DNA from: Amycolatopsis anabasis
Lineage (GTDB): Bacteria > Actinomycetota > Actinomycetes > Mycobacteriales > Pseudonocardiaceae
Length of the DNA: 63,960 nt
Assembly: GCF_009765355.1 (NCBI RefSeq)
Contig: NZ_VTHK01000018.1
Coordinates: forward strand, 119,955-183,914
Reading direction: 5' to 3'
Positions 55,977 through 63,960 of the stretch are shown in pieces; the stretch's first letter is position 1; each line of letters starts with the position of its first letter. A program made the translations under genes and the position numbers. The notes beneath the pieces are model-generated. The model did no database searches and had not been told where the DNA came from. It was given only the letters and a program-made list of their open reading frames with translations.

Positions 55977-57322
55977 GGACGCACCAGGGTGGTGATGCCC
56001 CGGGAACGCAGGTAGTCCTGGTCACCCGCGCGGCTTTCCAGCACGAAGGCCGCGCGGGTTCCCTTTTGCGCCAACGAGAAGAACAGGTCGCGCCCCTTGA
56101 TCGGGTCCTGGTCCGGGATGACGATGCCGGTCGAGCGCGGTTCCACCGGCGGCGGTTCCCGATCGAACCGCGCGGCGAGGTCGCGCAGCGCGGCGCCGGC
56201 CGGTTTGAGCTTGCGGTCGTTGGTGTACAGGCCCAGGTCGTACTCGAGCGGGTTCAGCCGGGGCACCAGCCGCTCGGACACGTCGTGCGAGCACCACCAG
56301 GTGAACCCGAGGAAGTGGTCGCTGCTCGCGGCGTTGCGGATCGAGCGGTGCATCCACTCGCCCAGCAGCGGCCGGGTCTGGTCGGAGAAGTGGATCGACG
56401 GGGCCGCGCCGTCCTCCTGCACCCAGCACGTCCGGTCGGCGGCGCCGTAGGCCCGCATGAGCTGGACGAGCCGTTCCGCGTTGTGCGTGGCCAAAGCACC
56501 GAGCGGGTCGGTGCGCAGGATCTGCTTGAACGAGGTCCACGGGTGGATCGAGCTGACCGAGCCCGCGACCGAGAGCCCGCCGCGGGTGAAGCAGCGGTCA
56601 CCGGTGGCGTCCCAGGGCGCCGAATCGCAGCCGACCGTGTTCGCCTTGCCCGGGGCCACCTCGTCGGCGGTGGCGCACAGGGCTTTCGCCCACGCGTCGG
56701 CCTGCGCCGGGGTCACGCCGAGACCGGCGTAGTTGTCCCAGTAGTAGTACGGCTCGTTGGACAGGTCGAAGCCGAGGAAGCGGCGGTGGCGGCCGATCCG
56801 CGCGGCCAGGGCGCGCAGCAGGGCGTGCTGGGCGTCCAGCGCGGCGGGGTCGGCGAACCAGTTCACCGGTTTCGGCGTGGTCTGCAGCCAGTTCGGGGTC
56901 CAGTAGCGCGCCGAGATGTGCCCGTTGAACACGGTCACCTCGACGTCCAGGCCGACCTCGCCGGCCAGGTCGAGGAAGCGGGCCAGGCGGTCGAGCTTCT
57001 CGCCGCTGATCAGGTGCGGTTCGGGCTGGAACTCCGACCACAGCAGCATGATCCGGATGTGGTCCAGGCCGAGGCGCGCGATGTCGTGCAGGTCGCGGCG
57101 GAGGTCGGTCTCCCGCCAGTCCTGCCACATGTGGAACCAGCGGGTCGAGGGCGTGTAGTTGACGCCGAGGCGGACCCGGCGGCGGCGGGCCGCCGGGTCG
57201 GCCAGCGCGGGGCCCGCCGCGGCGAGCGCGGCGGCTCCGGCGATCGTGCCGCCGAGGAGCGTGCGGCGGCCGAAGCCGGAACGGGTGGCAGCGGGGACGG
57301 CGTTGTCGGCGTCAGCGGGCAT
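55973..57322 (-). CDS. Tat-exported glycoside hydrolase family 5-like enzyme
   Basis: Protein of 449 residues. A twin-arginine signal (SGFGRRTLLGGTIAGAAALAAAG) leads into a TIM-barrel glycosidase. The acid/base Glu is in FLGFDLSNEPYYYWDNY, and the nucleophile Glu is probably in TCWVQEDGAAPS, each in the order expected for clan GH-A. Aromatic residues near the active site (WTPNWLQTTP, HPWTSF) suit a beta-1,4-glycan or mannan. ATG 57322 has GGAGGTCAC upstream. Single gene; the sugar specificity cannot be read from the sequence. Confidence 0.88.
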   Translation of the reverse strand: MPADADNAVPAATRSGFGRRTLLGGTIAGAAALAAAGPALADPAARRRRVRLGVNYTPSTRWFHMWQDWRETDLRRDLHDIARLGLDHIRIMLLWSEFQPEPHLISGEKLDRLARFLDLAGEVGLDVEVTVFNGHISARYWTPNWLQTTPKPVNWFADPAALDAQHALLRALAARIGRHRRFLGFDLSNEPYYYWDNYAGLGVTPAQADAWAKALCATADEVAPGKANTVGCDSAPWDATGDRCFTRGGLSVAGSVSSIHPWTSFKQILRTDPLGALATHNAERLVQLMRAYGAADRTCWVQEDGAAPSIHFSDQTRPLLGEWMHRSIRNAASSDHFLGFTWWCSHDVSERLVPRLNPLEYDLGLYTNDRKLKPAGAALRDLAARFDREPPPVEPRSTGIVIPDQDPIKGRDLFFSLAQKGTRAAFVLESRAGDQDYLRSRGITTLVRP

Positions 57323-57464
57323 GGGGTGACCTCCGGTTCGCGGGGCCGCCCGGGCACGGCGAACCGGCACCGGGGCGCGCGAAAGTCAGAAGTACCACAA
57401 TCGGGGAACTTTTCCCCGCACCAGAACGAATCCTGTCCATTTCCGGCCAACGGCCGGAGCCGGA

Positions 57465-57719
57465 TCACGCGGGCAGGTCGAACTGCCCGGCCTTGACCGC
57501 GATCAGGAAGGCGTCCCACTCGCCGGCGTCGAACACGAAGACCGGGCTGTCGGCGAGCTTGGTGTCGCGCAGGCCCACCAGCCCCGCGACACCGGTGTTA
57601 ACTTCGACACAGTTACCGCCATTCGGCTCACTCGCGAAGGACTTCTCCCACGCCGCGTCGTCGAACAGCCCGGCGGCGGTTCGCGGATCGTAATCCACCC
57701 TCTGCGGATAATCCGGCAT
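57465..57719 (-). CDS. DUF397 protein
   Basis: Protein of 84 residues. Pattern AAWEKSFASEPNGGNCVEVN, then GLVGLRDTKLADSPVFVFDAGEWDAFL, the DUF397 layout with W..S, C-V-E and the RD.K block. ATG 57719 is preceded by GGAGGTAGACC. Its likely partner, the XRE regulator at 59626-60489, is separated from it by three genes of the same lineage-typical set. Confidence 0.9.
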   Translation of the reverse strand: MPDYPQRVDYDPRTAAGLFDDAAWEKSFASEPNGGNCVEVNTGVAGLVGLRDTKLADSPVFVFDAGEWDAFLIAVKAGQFDLPA

Positions 57720-57994
57720 TGGTCTACCTCCGTGCGATATTCGGAACCGGCCGGTGACCTGCGCTTCAGCGCGCGGCACCGGTCGCGTCCCCGTACCCCT
57801 TGGTCAGGCGGTACCCGTGTCAGGCCTGTCTGAGTGAGCGCTTAGTTGATCACTCGACAACAAGATTATTCCAGGAGTAGGATTAATCCCAGCGGCCGGG
57901 GCAAGGTTGTTGGTAAATGGCCATCCCGCGTTAATGCTGGTGATCGTCTGTCCAGGTCGCACGGCACTACTCACCTCTCGGGGGGAGGACCACG

Positions 57995-58456
57995 GTGGTC
58001 GTTCAGGAAGCCGTCACAGCGGGCCCGCCAGGCCTGCTGCGCCCGCGGCGCGCCTCGCGACCCGCGCCGCCGTTCATCGTCGTCGGCCGGATCAACGAGC
58101 GCGAAGAGGTCACTTCGGTGGCCAGTCCCGCGGAGGCGCTCGAGCTCATGATGCGATGGCTCGATCAGGACGAAGAAGCTCGCGCGGTCTGGTACCTGCG
58201 CGACGACTGGCCGGAAGCGATCACCGTGATCGGCAGACCCGCCGCGGGCGCGGTCGGCGAAACCCAGCGGTCCACCCACCTGTTCCCGATCGAGCCGGGA
58301 GTCGTGCACTGCGGCTCCCTGGTGGCCGGGTGCGGAACGGAACTTCCGCTGCCGCGGATCGAATGGCTCCGGCTCGGCGCCGGGATGCCGTGCGAACGCT
58401 GCCTCGCCACCACGAACACACCGGACGCGCCCCGGCCCAGGCTGATGAGAGGGTGA
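57995..58456 (+). CDS. Pseudonocardiaceae-type hypothetical protein with C-terminal zinc-knuckle motif
   Basis: Protein of 153 residues from GTG 57995, which has GGGGGGAGG upstream. No signal peptide or helix spans. The C-terminus contains VVHCGSLVAGCGTELPLPRIEWLRLGAGMPCERCL, with H-C, C and CxxC residues that could bind one zinc ion. I recall similar proteins near XRE/DUF397 genes in this lineage, but no function. The 57720-57994 upstream gap should carry divergent promoters. The next gene follows by six bases. Confidence 0.8.
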   Translation: MVVQEAVTAGPPGLLRPRRASRPAPPFIVVGRINEREEVTSVASPAEALELMMRWLDQDEEARAVWYLRDDWPEAITVIGRPAAGAVGETQRSTHLFPIEPGVVHCGSLVAGCGTELPLPRIEWLRLGAGMPCERCLATTNTPDAPRPRLMRG

Positions 58457-58462
58457 GGGGCG

Positions 58463-58717
58463 ATGACCGTCAGGCTGCTGGGGGCCGGGTGGCGCGAAAT
58501 ATCACCGGGGCCACCCGGGCCTGACCGTTACGAAGATCCGGATCCCGGCTACGCGCGCCCGCGCGGTTCGCGGCGCAACTGGCTGGCCGAGACCGACACC
58601 GGATCCGGGGCACGCGCGCCGAAGGCCGTCCGGACCGACCGCAGGCTCATCGCGTTGACGGACTTCCTCGAGGCGAGCACCCGGATCACGGTCGAGGCCG
58701 CCGCCCCGCCGCGCTGA
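58463..58717 (+). CDS. Small hypothetical protein
   Basis: Protein of 84 residues, starting at ATG with GAGGGGCG upstream and six bases after the zinc-knuckle gene, so cotranscribed. The first half is Pro/Gly/Asp-rich and likely disordered (GPPGPDRYEDPDPGY). The second half has a helix (DRRLIALTDFLEASTRITVE). No family recognised. Its stop is four bases from the stop of the convergent methyltransferase gene. Confidence 0.65.
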   Translation: MTVRLLGAGWREISPGPPGPDRYEDPDPGYARPRGSRRNWLAETDTGSGARAPKAVRTDRRLIALTDFLEASTRITVEAAAPPR

Positions 58718-58721
58718 CCGG

Positions 58722-59570
58722 CTACGGCTTGCGGCCGACCCCGCCGAGCACGCAGGACAGCGGCGGATTGTGCGCGATCTTCCGCGTCGCCCGGGATTCG
58801 CCTTCGTCGAGGCGCCACTCCGGCAGCCACACCAGCCCGGGCTCGACCAGTTCGAAATCGCCGAAGAACTCGGCGACCTCCGCCTTCGTCCGGAAGTGCA
58901 CCGGGGTGCTGGACTCCTCGTACTGCTTGGCGGTCAGCCGCATCTGCGACAGCTCGCTTTCCGGAATCCCCTCGTCCGTCCCGTGCGAGATGATCAGGTG
59001 CGAACCGGGCGCGAGCAGTTCCCGGTACTGGGACACGGCTTCGGCCGCGCCCTGCTCCGGCGGCACGAAGTGCAGCACCGCCACCAGGATCAGCCCGATC
59101 GGCCGGTCCGGATCGAGCACACCGGTCGCCAGCGCGGCCTTCCACACGCCGAGCACGTCCCGCAGGTCCGCGTTGATCGCCGCGTGCCGCGCCGGATCTC
59201 CCTTGCGTTCCAACAAGGTCTTGGCATGCGCCACGGCCACCGGTTCGTTGTCGACGTAGACGCAACGGCTGTCCGGGTGGATCGAATCCGCGGCCTCGTG
59301 CACGTTGCCGACGGTCGGCACCCCGGAGCCGAGGTCCAGGAACTGGGTGATCCCGTTGCGCGCGCAGTACCGCACCGCCCGGCCCAGGTAGTCGCGGTTC
59401 ACCCGGGCGAGGGTTCTGGCCAGCGGCAGCTTCTCGATGACCTGGTCGCCAAAAGCCCGGTCGATCGCCCAGTTGGCGGTTCCGCCGAGCAGATAGTCGT
59501 AGACACGCGCGGCGTTGGGCCGGTCCAGGTCCACGCCGTAGGGCACGCCCGGGTCACTGCTGTCGGTCAC
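58722..59570 (-). CDS. SAM-dependent methyltransferase, DUF574 family
   Basis: Protein of 282 residues. The family N-terminus DLDRPNAARVYDYLLGGTANWAIDR is very distinctive, and the SAM loop FLDLGSGVPTVGNVHEAA is followed by VDNEPVAVAHAK. DUF574 proteins occur in large numbers in filamentous actinomycetes, often next to XRE/DUF397 genes as here, and their substrate is unknown. GTG 59570 is chosen for AAGGGGAA upstream; the earlier open frame is unlike the family. Confidence 0.93.
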   Translation of the reverse strand: MTDSSDPGVPYGVDLDRPNAARVYDYLLGGTANWAIDRAFGDQVIEKLPLARTLARVNRDYLGRAVRYCARNGITQFLDLGSGVPTVGNVHEAADSIHPDSRCVYVDNEPVAVAHAKTLLERKGDPARHAAINADLRDVLGVWKAALATGVLDPDRPIGLILVAVLHFVPPEQGAAEAVSQYRELLAPGSHLIISHGTDEGIPESELSQMRLTAKQYEESSTPVHFRTKAEVAEFFGDFELVEPGLVWLPEWRLDEGESRATRKIAHNPPLSCVLGGVGRKP

Positions 59571-59625
59571 CCGTTTCCCCTTTGCCGGTATGCGGTTCGT
59601 CCCCGGCAAGGCTACTGGAACGTAG

Positions 59626-60489
59626 TCAGCCGGCGGTATTCATCGCCGCGCGGTACTTCTCGGCGAGGTCCTTGAGGAACTGCCGGGTGTCCTGGCGCTC
59701 CATCGCCGCGCCCCGCAGCCGGTCCCAGGAGTCGACGAACAGCTGGAAGTCCTTGGGTTCGTCCAGGTACAGCCCACCGGCGGAATGCTCGATGTACACG
59801 AAATCCCTGGTGCGGTCCGGAAAGCGCATGATGGTGAAGTCGTTCGGCACCGCGGCCAGGCGCGCGTCGAAGGGCAGCACGTGCACGTAGACGCGGGCGC
59901 GCTTCTCCAGCTCGAGCAGGTGCTCGACCTGGTCCAGCATCACCGCCGGCGCGACCCCGCCCGGTGCGCGGCGCAGCGCGGCCTCGCTGAGGATGAACCG
60001 GTAGTACGGCGGCTGCTGCTGGTCGAAGACGGCCTTGCGGTCGAGCCGGTTGCGCACCAGCGAGGTGACGTCGGTGGCACCGGCTTCGGTGAACTGCTTG
60101 AGCATGTAGTGCTCGGACTGCAACGGCCCGGGAATCCGCTCGCCGTGCCAGGTCATGATCTCGGCCGCCGCGGGCTCGAGGTCGGTGAACGTGCGGAACC
60201 AGTGCGGCACCACGGATCGGTAGCCGGACCAGTGACCACGCTGACCGGCCGCCGCCCGCGCGAGGTTCATCAGCGTCTCCGACTCGTCACCGTTGACTCC
60301 GAAGGCTTCCAGCATGGTCCGGACGTCACCGAGCTTGACGCCGACCGAACCGGACTCGATCTTGTTGACCTTGCCCTGGGTGCAGCCGAGCACGTCGGCG
60401 ACCTGCTGCTGGGTCATCTTGGCGGCGGTGCGAGCGTGCCGCAGCTCGTTGCCGAGCTGCTTCCGACGCGAGGTAACGGTGCTGGCCAT
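59626..60489 (-). CDS. XRE-family regulator with DUF5753 domain
   Basis: Protein of 287 residues. The helix-turn-helix at 9-65 (LGNELRHARTAAKMTQQQVADVLGCTQGKVNKIESG) is followed by a DUF5753 domain (MTWHGERIPGPLQSEHYMLKQF, RKAVFDQQQPPYYRFILSEAALRR). It shares this design with the regulator at 26329 but the sequences are quite different. It lies 56 bases upstream of the DUF574 gene, with the same direction, so the two may be cotranscribed. Presumed partner: the DUF397 protein at 57465. Confidence 0.93.
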   Translation of the reverse strand: MASTVTSRRKQLGNELRHARTAAKMTQQQVADVLGCTQGKVNKIESGSVGVKLGDVRTMLEAFGVNGDESETLMNLARAAAGQRGHWSGYRSVVPHWFRTFTDLEPAAAEIMTWHGERIPGPLQSEHYMLKQFTEAGATDVTSLVRNRLDRKAVFDQQQPPYYRFILSEAALRRAPGGVAPAVMLDQVEHLLELEKRARVYVHVLPFDARLAAVPNDFTIMRFPDRTRDFVYIEHSAGGLYLDEPKDFQLFVDSWDRLRGAAMERQDTRQFLKDLAEKYRAAMNTAG

Positions 60490-60753
60490 CAGCTCGCCCC
60501 CGGCCTACTCACCAATGCCACGGCACCCCAATCCAGTGATCACTCGAACCCCTGACCTTACACTTTCACGCAGTGGAATTCGACGATGACGCCGCGCAGG
60601 GTGTCAAAAACAGGGGCTGAACGCTAGTTACCGACGCGTACTCCAGCCGAATTGGTCAACGATCACGAACTCGTGAGCCGCGTCGCGGACCGGCTCAGGC
60701 GGTAACACCCACGATAGTGTGCGCGTAGGCACGACGGAAGGCAGCACGAGGCG

Positions 60754-62187
60754 ATGACCAACCAGGCGAGCATCGGGGTGACCGGGCTGGCGGTGATGGG
60801 CCGGAACCTGGCCCGCAACCTGGCGCGGCACGGACATACCGTGGCCCTGCACAACCGCTCCGAGCAGCGGACCCGCGATCTCGTGGAGCGGTTCGGCTCC
60901 GAGGGCGAGTTCATTCCCACCTATTCCGCGCGCGAGTTCGTCGACGCGCTGGCGCGGCCCCGCCAGGTGGTGATCATGGTCAAGGCGGGCGCGCCGACCG
61001 ACGCGGTCATCGAGGAGTTCGCCCCGCTGCTGGAGCCCGGCGACGTGATCGTGGACGCCGGCAACGCGCATTTCGCCGACACCCGGCGCCGCGAGGCCGC
61101 GCTGCGCGAACGCGGCCTGCACTTCGTGGGCACCGGCGTCTCCGGCGGCGAGGAAGGCGCGCTGCACGGGCCGAGCATCATGCCCGGTGGCTCGAAGGAG
61201 TCCTACGAATCGCTCGGACCGCTGTTCGAGGACATCTCGGCGAAGGTCGGCGGCGAACCGTGCTGCACGCACATCGGCGCGGACGGCGCCGGGCATTTCG
61301 TGAAGATGGTGCACAACGGCATCGAGTACGCCGACATGCAGCTCATCGCGGAGTCGTTCGACCTGCTGCGCGGCGCGCTCGGGTACGAGCCCGCGCAGAT
61401 CGCCGAGGTGTTCCGCACCTGGAACACCGGGCGGCTCGACTCGTATCTGATCGAGATCACCGCGCAGGTGCTCGCGCACACCGACGCCGCGACCGGGAAA
61501 CCGTTCGTGGACGTGGTGACCGACCAGGCCGAGCAGAAGGGCACCGGCCGCTGGACCGTGCAGATCGGCCTCGATCTGGGCGTGCCGATCAGCGGGATCG
61601 CCGAGGCCGTGTTCGCGCGCTCGCTGTCCGGGCACGCGGATCTGCGCGCGGCGAGCCGCGGGCTGCCCGGACCGTCGCGGGCGAAGCTGTCCGATGCCGA
61701 GGGGTTCGCGGACGACGTCGAGCGCGCCCTGTACGCGTCCAAGATCGTCGCCTACGCGCAGGGCTTCAACCAGATCCAGGCAGGCGGCGCCGAGTACGGC
61801 TGGGACATCGACCTGGGCGCGGTCGCCTCGATCTGGCGCGGTGGCTGCATCATCCGGGCGAAGTTCCTGGACGACATCCGGGCCGCGTACGCCGCCGAGC
61901 CCGGTCTGCCGACCCTGCTCACTTCGGGTGATTTCCGCGCCGCGGTGGCGGACGCGCAGGACTCCTGGCGTTCGGTGGTCGCCACGGCCGCTCGGCTGGG
62001 CATCCCGACCCCCGGCTTCGCCACCGCCCTCGCCTACTACGACGGGCTGCGCGCCGAGCGGCTGCCCGCGGCACTGGTGCAGGGGCAGCGCGACTACTTC
62101 GGCGCGCACACCTACCGGCGGGTGGACCGCGAGGGGACGTTCCACACCGAGTGGGCGACCGAGGAACGAGCCGAGAAGCCCGCGTGA
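60754..62187 (+). CDS. gnd: 6-phosphogluconate dehydrogenase, decarboxylating
   Basis: Oxidises 6-phosphogluconate to ribulose 5-phosphate, yielding NADPH, in the pentose phosphate pathway. It has 477 residues, the long (type I) form. The N-terminal Rossmann loop is GVTGLAVMGRNLARN. The substrate signature is VGTGVSGGEEGALHGPSIMPGG, and the catalytic Lys/Asn are in GAGHFVKMVHNGIEYADMQ. ATG 60754 is preceded by ACGACGGAAGGCAGCACGAGGCG. The stop overlaps the start of the methyltransferase as GTGA. Confidence 0.97.
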   Translation: MTNQASIGVTGLAVMGRNLARNLARHGHTVALHNRSEQRTRDLVERFGSEGEFIPTYSAREFVDALARPRQVVIMVKAGAPTDAVIEEFAPLLEPGDVIVDAGNAHFADTRRREAALRERGLHFVGTGVSGGEEGALHGPSIMPGGSKESYESLGPLFEDISAKVGGEPCCTHIGADGAGHFVKMVHNGIEYADMQLIAESFDLLRGALGYEPAQIAEVFRTWNTGRLDSYLIEITAQVLAHTDAATGKPFVDVVTDQAEQKGTGRWTVQIGLDLGVPISGIAEAVFARSLSGHADLRAASRGLPGPSRAKLSDAEGFADDVERALYASKIVAYAQGFNQIQAGGAEYGWDIDLGAVASIWRGGCIIRAKFLDDIRAAYAAEPGLPTLLTSGDFRAAVADAQDSWRSVVATAARLGIPTPGFATALAYYDGLRAERLPAALVQGQRDYFGAHTYRRVDREGTFHTEWATEERAEKPA

Positions 62188-62810
62188 ATCTCAAGGACGC
62201 GCTGGCGGCCGGGCTGGCGAAGCAGCTCGGCCACCCGCGCGGCCTGCGCGGCAGGCTCGTCGGGGCACTGCTCAACCGCGCGAACTCGCGCCCGGTCACC
62301 GGCGCCGTCGACGCGCTGGGCCTGCGCGCCGGGGAGACCGCGGCGGACATCGGTTTCGGCGGCGGATTCGGCCTCGCGCTGCTGCTGGGCCGGGTCGGCC
62401 CGGCCGGGCTGGTGCACGGCGTCGAGGTGTCCGAGACGATGTTCGCCCGGGCCACCCACCGGTTCGCCCGCGCGGACCGGCTGCGGCTGCACCGCGGTTC
62501 CATCACCGACCTGCCGCTGGACGACGCGTCGGTGGACGCGTTGATCACCTGCAACACGGTGTACTTCGTGGCCGATCTGGATCGCGCGTGCGCCGAGCTG
62601 GCCCGGATCCTGCGCCCGGGCGGGCGGGCCGTGGTCGGCATCGGCGACCCGGCCGAGATGGCCAAGATGCCGTTCACCGAACACGGATTCCGGCTCCGCC
62701 CGGTGGCCGAGGTGATCGCCGCGCTGGAATCGGCCGGGCTGGTGCTCACCGAGGACCGGCGGCTCGGCAAGAGCGAGCGCGGGTTCCACCTCCTGCTGGC
62801 CTCGGCGTAA
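62184..62810 (+). CDS. Class I SAM-dependent methyltransferase
   Basis: Protein of 208 residues from GTG 62184, coupled to gnd. The SAM-binding motif I is ETAADIGFGGGFGLALLL, the post-I acidic residue is in VHGVEVSETMFARA, and motif III/IV is DASVDALITCNTVYFVADLDRACAELARILRPGGRAVV, like the Methyltransf_11 family. Substrate unknown; coupling to gnd need not mean a shared pathway. Confidence 0.9.
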   Translation: MNLKDALAAGLAKQLGHPRGLRGRLVGALLNRANSRPVTGAVDALGLRAGETAADIGFGGGFGLALLLGRVGPAGLVHGVEVSETMFARATHRFARADRLRLHRGSITDLPLDDASVDALITCNTVYFVADLDRACAELARILRPGGRAVVGIGDPAEMAKMPFTEHGFRLRPVAEVIAALESAGLVLTEDRRLGKSERGFHLLLASA

Positions 62811-62853
62811 AACGGGACGCCGGACCGGGGTGGCTTCCGGCAGAGTGGGGCGC

Positions 62854-63828
62854 ATGCACACGTTGTACCCCGAACTCGAAGCGCGGCGGACCGGGCAGCT
62901 GGACGTCGGCGACGGAAACCTCGTCTACTGGGAGGAAAGCGGGAATCCGGCCGGGAAACCGGTCGTCTTCCTGCACGGCGGCCCGGGCGGCGGCTGCTCG
63001 CCGACGCACCGCCGGTTGTTCGCCCCGGAGGCCTACCGGATCGTGCTGTTCGACCAGCGCGGCTGCGGCCGCAGCACGCCGCACGCCAGCGAAAGCGCCG
63101 AGCTGTCCGCGAACACCACCTGGCACCTGGTGGCGGATATGGAACGCCTGCGCGAGCACCTGGGCATCGAGCGCTGGCAGGTGTTCGGCGGTTCCTGGGG
63201 CAGCACGCTGGCGCTCGCCTACGCGGAGAAACATCCCGAGCGCGTGACCGAACTGGTGCTGCGCGGGGTGTTCACCGTGCGGAAGTCCGAATTGGACTAT
63301 TACTACGGCGGTGGGACGGCGGAGCTGTTCCCCGATCTCTGGGCGGGTTTCCTGGCACCGATCCCTCCCCGCGAACGCGACGGTGATCTCGTCGCCGCCT
63401 ATCACCGGCTGCTGAACGATCCGGATCCCGCGGTGCACGAACCGGCCGCGGTCGCCTGGAGCACCTACGAGGCGAGCCTGATCTCCCTGCTGCCGCGCCC
63501 GAAACTGGTCGAGCAGTTCGCCGATCCGAAGTTCGCGCTCGCGTTCGCGCGGATCGAGAACCACTACTTCACGCACCACGCGTGGCTGGAAGAGGGCCAG
63601 CTGATCCGGGACGCCGGTCGCCTCGCGGGCATCCCCGGGGTGATCGTGCAGGGCCGGTACGACGTCATCACCCCGGCCCGCACGGCCTGGGACCTGGCCA
63701 AAGCGTGGCCCGGCGCCGAGTTGTCCATTGTGGACGACGCCGGGCACGCGTACGACGAGCCGGGCATCCTGAGCGAGCTGATCGCCGCCACCGACCGCTT
63801 CGCGGCCACGCGCGAGTTTTCCCAGTGA
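62854..63828 (+). CDS. pip: Prolyl aminopeptidase (proline iminopeptidase, S33)
   Basis: Alpha/beta hydrolase of 324 residues releasing N-terminal proline from peptides. The family pattern is HGGPGGGCSPTHRRLF, then FDQRGCGRSTPH, with the nucleophile in VFGGSWGSTLALAYA, the catalytic Asp in GRYDVITPA and the His in DDAGHAYDEPG. ATG 62854 gives the standard N-terminus HTLYPELEA. There is no signal peptide, so it is cytoplasmic. It could process peptides brought in by transporters such as the one at 31-37 kb. Confidence 0.95.
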   Translation: MHTLYPELEARRTGQLDVGDGNLVYWEESGNPAGKPVVFLHGGPGGGCSPTHRRLFAPEAYRIVLFDQRGCGRSTPHASESAELSANTTWHLVADMERLREHLGIERWQVFGGSWGSTLALAYAEKHPERVTELVLRGVFTVRKSELDYYYGGGTAELFPDLWAGFLAPIPPRERDGDLVAAYHRLLNDPDPAVHEPAAVAWSTYEASLISLLPRPKLVEQFADPKFALAFARIENHYFTHHAWLEEGQLIRDAGRLAGIPGVIVQGRYDVITPARTAWDLAKAWPGAELSIVDDAGHAYDEPGILSELIAATDRFAATREFSQ

Positions 63829-63851
63829 GCTGGTGGCACGGTCCCGCCACC

Positions 63852-63914
63852 GCGAGTTGCACACTCAGGTACGCGAGTTACACACTCGGGCACCTGAGTT
63901 GCTGAACCGCCCCG
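63852..63914 (-). repeat. 21-base tandem array F3 (two full units plus a partial one)
   Basis: Units start at 63852 and 63873 (GCGAGTTGCACACTCAGGTAC and one close variant), with a diverged third from 63894. The reverse complement fits the same GTGCAAYTCGC pattern as arrays F1b and F2. It lies 23 bases beyond the pip stop. The last 46 bases of the window show no supported feature. Confidence 0.8.
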
Positions 63915-63960
63915 GGTCTGATGGAGGCTCCTCGTGTGAGTGAGGATGTGGATCATGGCC

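Overview
The window is high-GC actinobacterial chromosome, most likely from the Pseudonocardiales and closest in style to Amycolatopsis. The evidence is GC-rich codon use with many GTG/TTG starts, XRE (DUF5753)/DUF397 pairs, a DUF574 methyltransferase, and a core block whose gene order resembles the Mycobacterium tuberculosis asd-lysC-leuA ... recR-ybaB-amidase ... dnaX-4.5S RNA region. The genus is inference. I see no plasmid, prophage, CRISPR array, tRNA or rRNA.

Left part (1-9.9 kb) is a stress and detoxification region: the end of an S9 peptidase, an ohr-dps pair followed by gadB, an FMN reductase, an HSL-type esterase, a secreted proline-rich protein, furA-katA with an overlapping stop and start, and a TetR/MFS efflux pair with a palindromic operator. 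A short-chain dehydrogenase reading frame after tetR is only a remnant that runs into a dispersed repeat. From 10 to 19.6 kb lie an MFS-glycosyltransferase pair, a lipoprotein, a CHAP protein, RtcB RNA ligase, a secreted M14 carboxypeptidase, and an M48 protease with an unknown partner.

The 19.7-42 kb block holds core functions: lysC-asd (with a likely internal start for a beta subunit), leuA behind a leucine-rich leader peptide and attenuator, recR-ybaB, a divergent amidase, dnaX and the small SRP RNA. Accessory genes are interleaved: XRE/DUF397, LysR with EamA, DedA, NmrA-like, and a five-gene peptide ABC transporter (dppABCDF type).

The right part (42-64 kb) has a Ser/Thr dehydratase, an ArnT-like glycosyltransferase, a TrcRS-like two-component pair divergent from a DUF5666-like membrane protein, a DesK/NarL-type pair, PucR divergent from an esterase, a compact four-gene operon of unknown function (52.4-56.0 kb) with YtkA-like and His-rich membrane proteins, a Tat-exported GH5 enzyme, a lineage-typical DUF397/zinc-motif/DUF574/XRE cluster, and gnd with a methyltransferase and prolyl aminopeptidase.

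The most unusual signals are non-coding. At least four families of dispersed palindromes and repeats recur. Arrays with exact 21-base periodicity occur at three places. An AT-rich 19-base motif, TTGTATACAANNNGTATRC, occurs four times, each time inside or across a gene. One palindrome supplies both the ribosome binding site and the start codon of a kinase gene, and another copy is read through inside a protein of the unknown operon.
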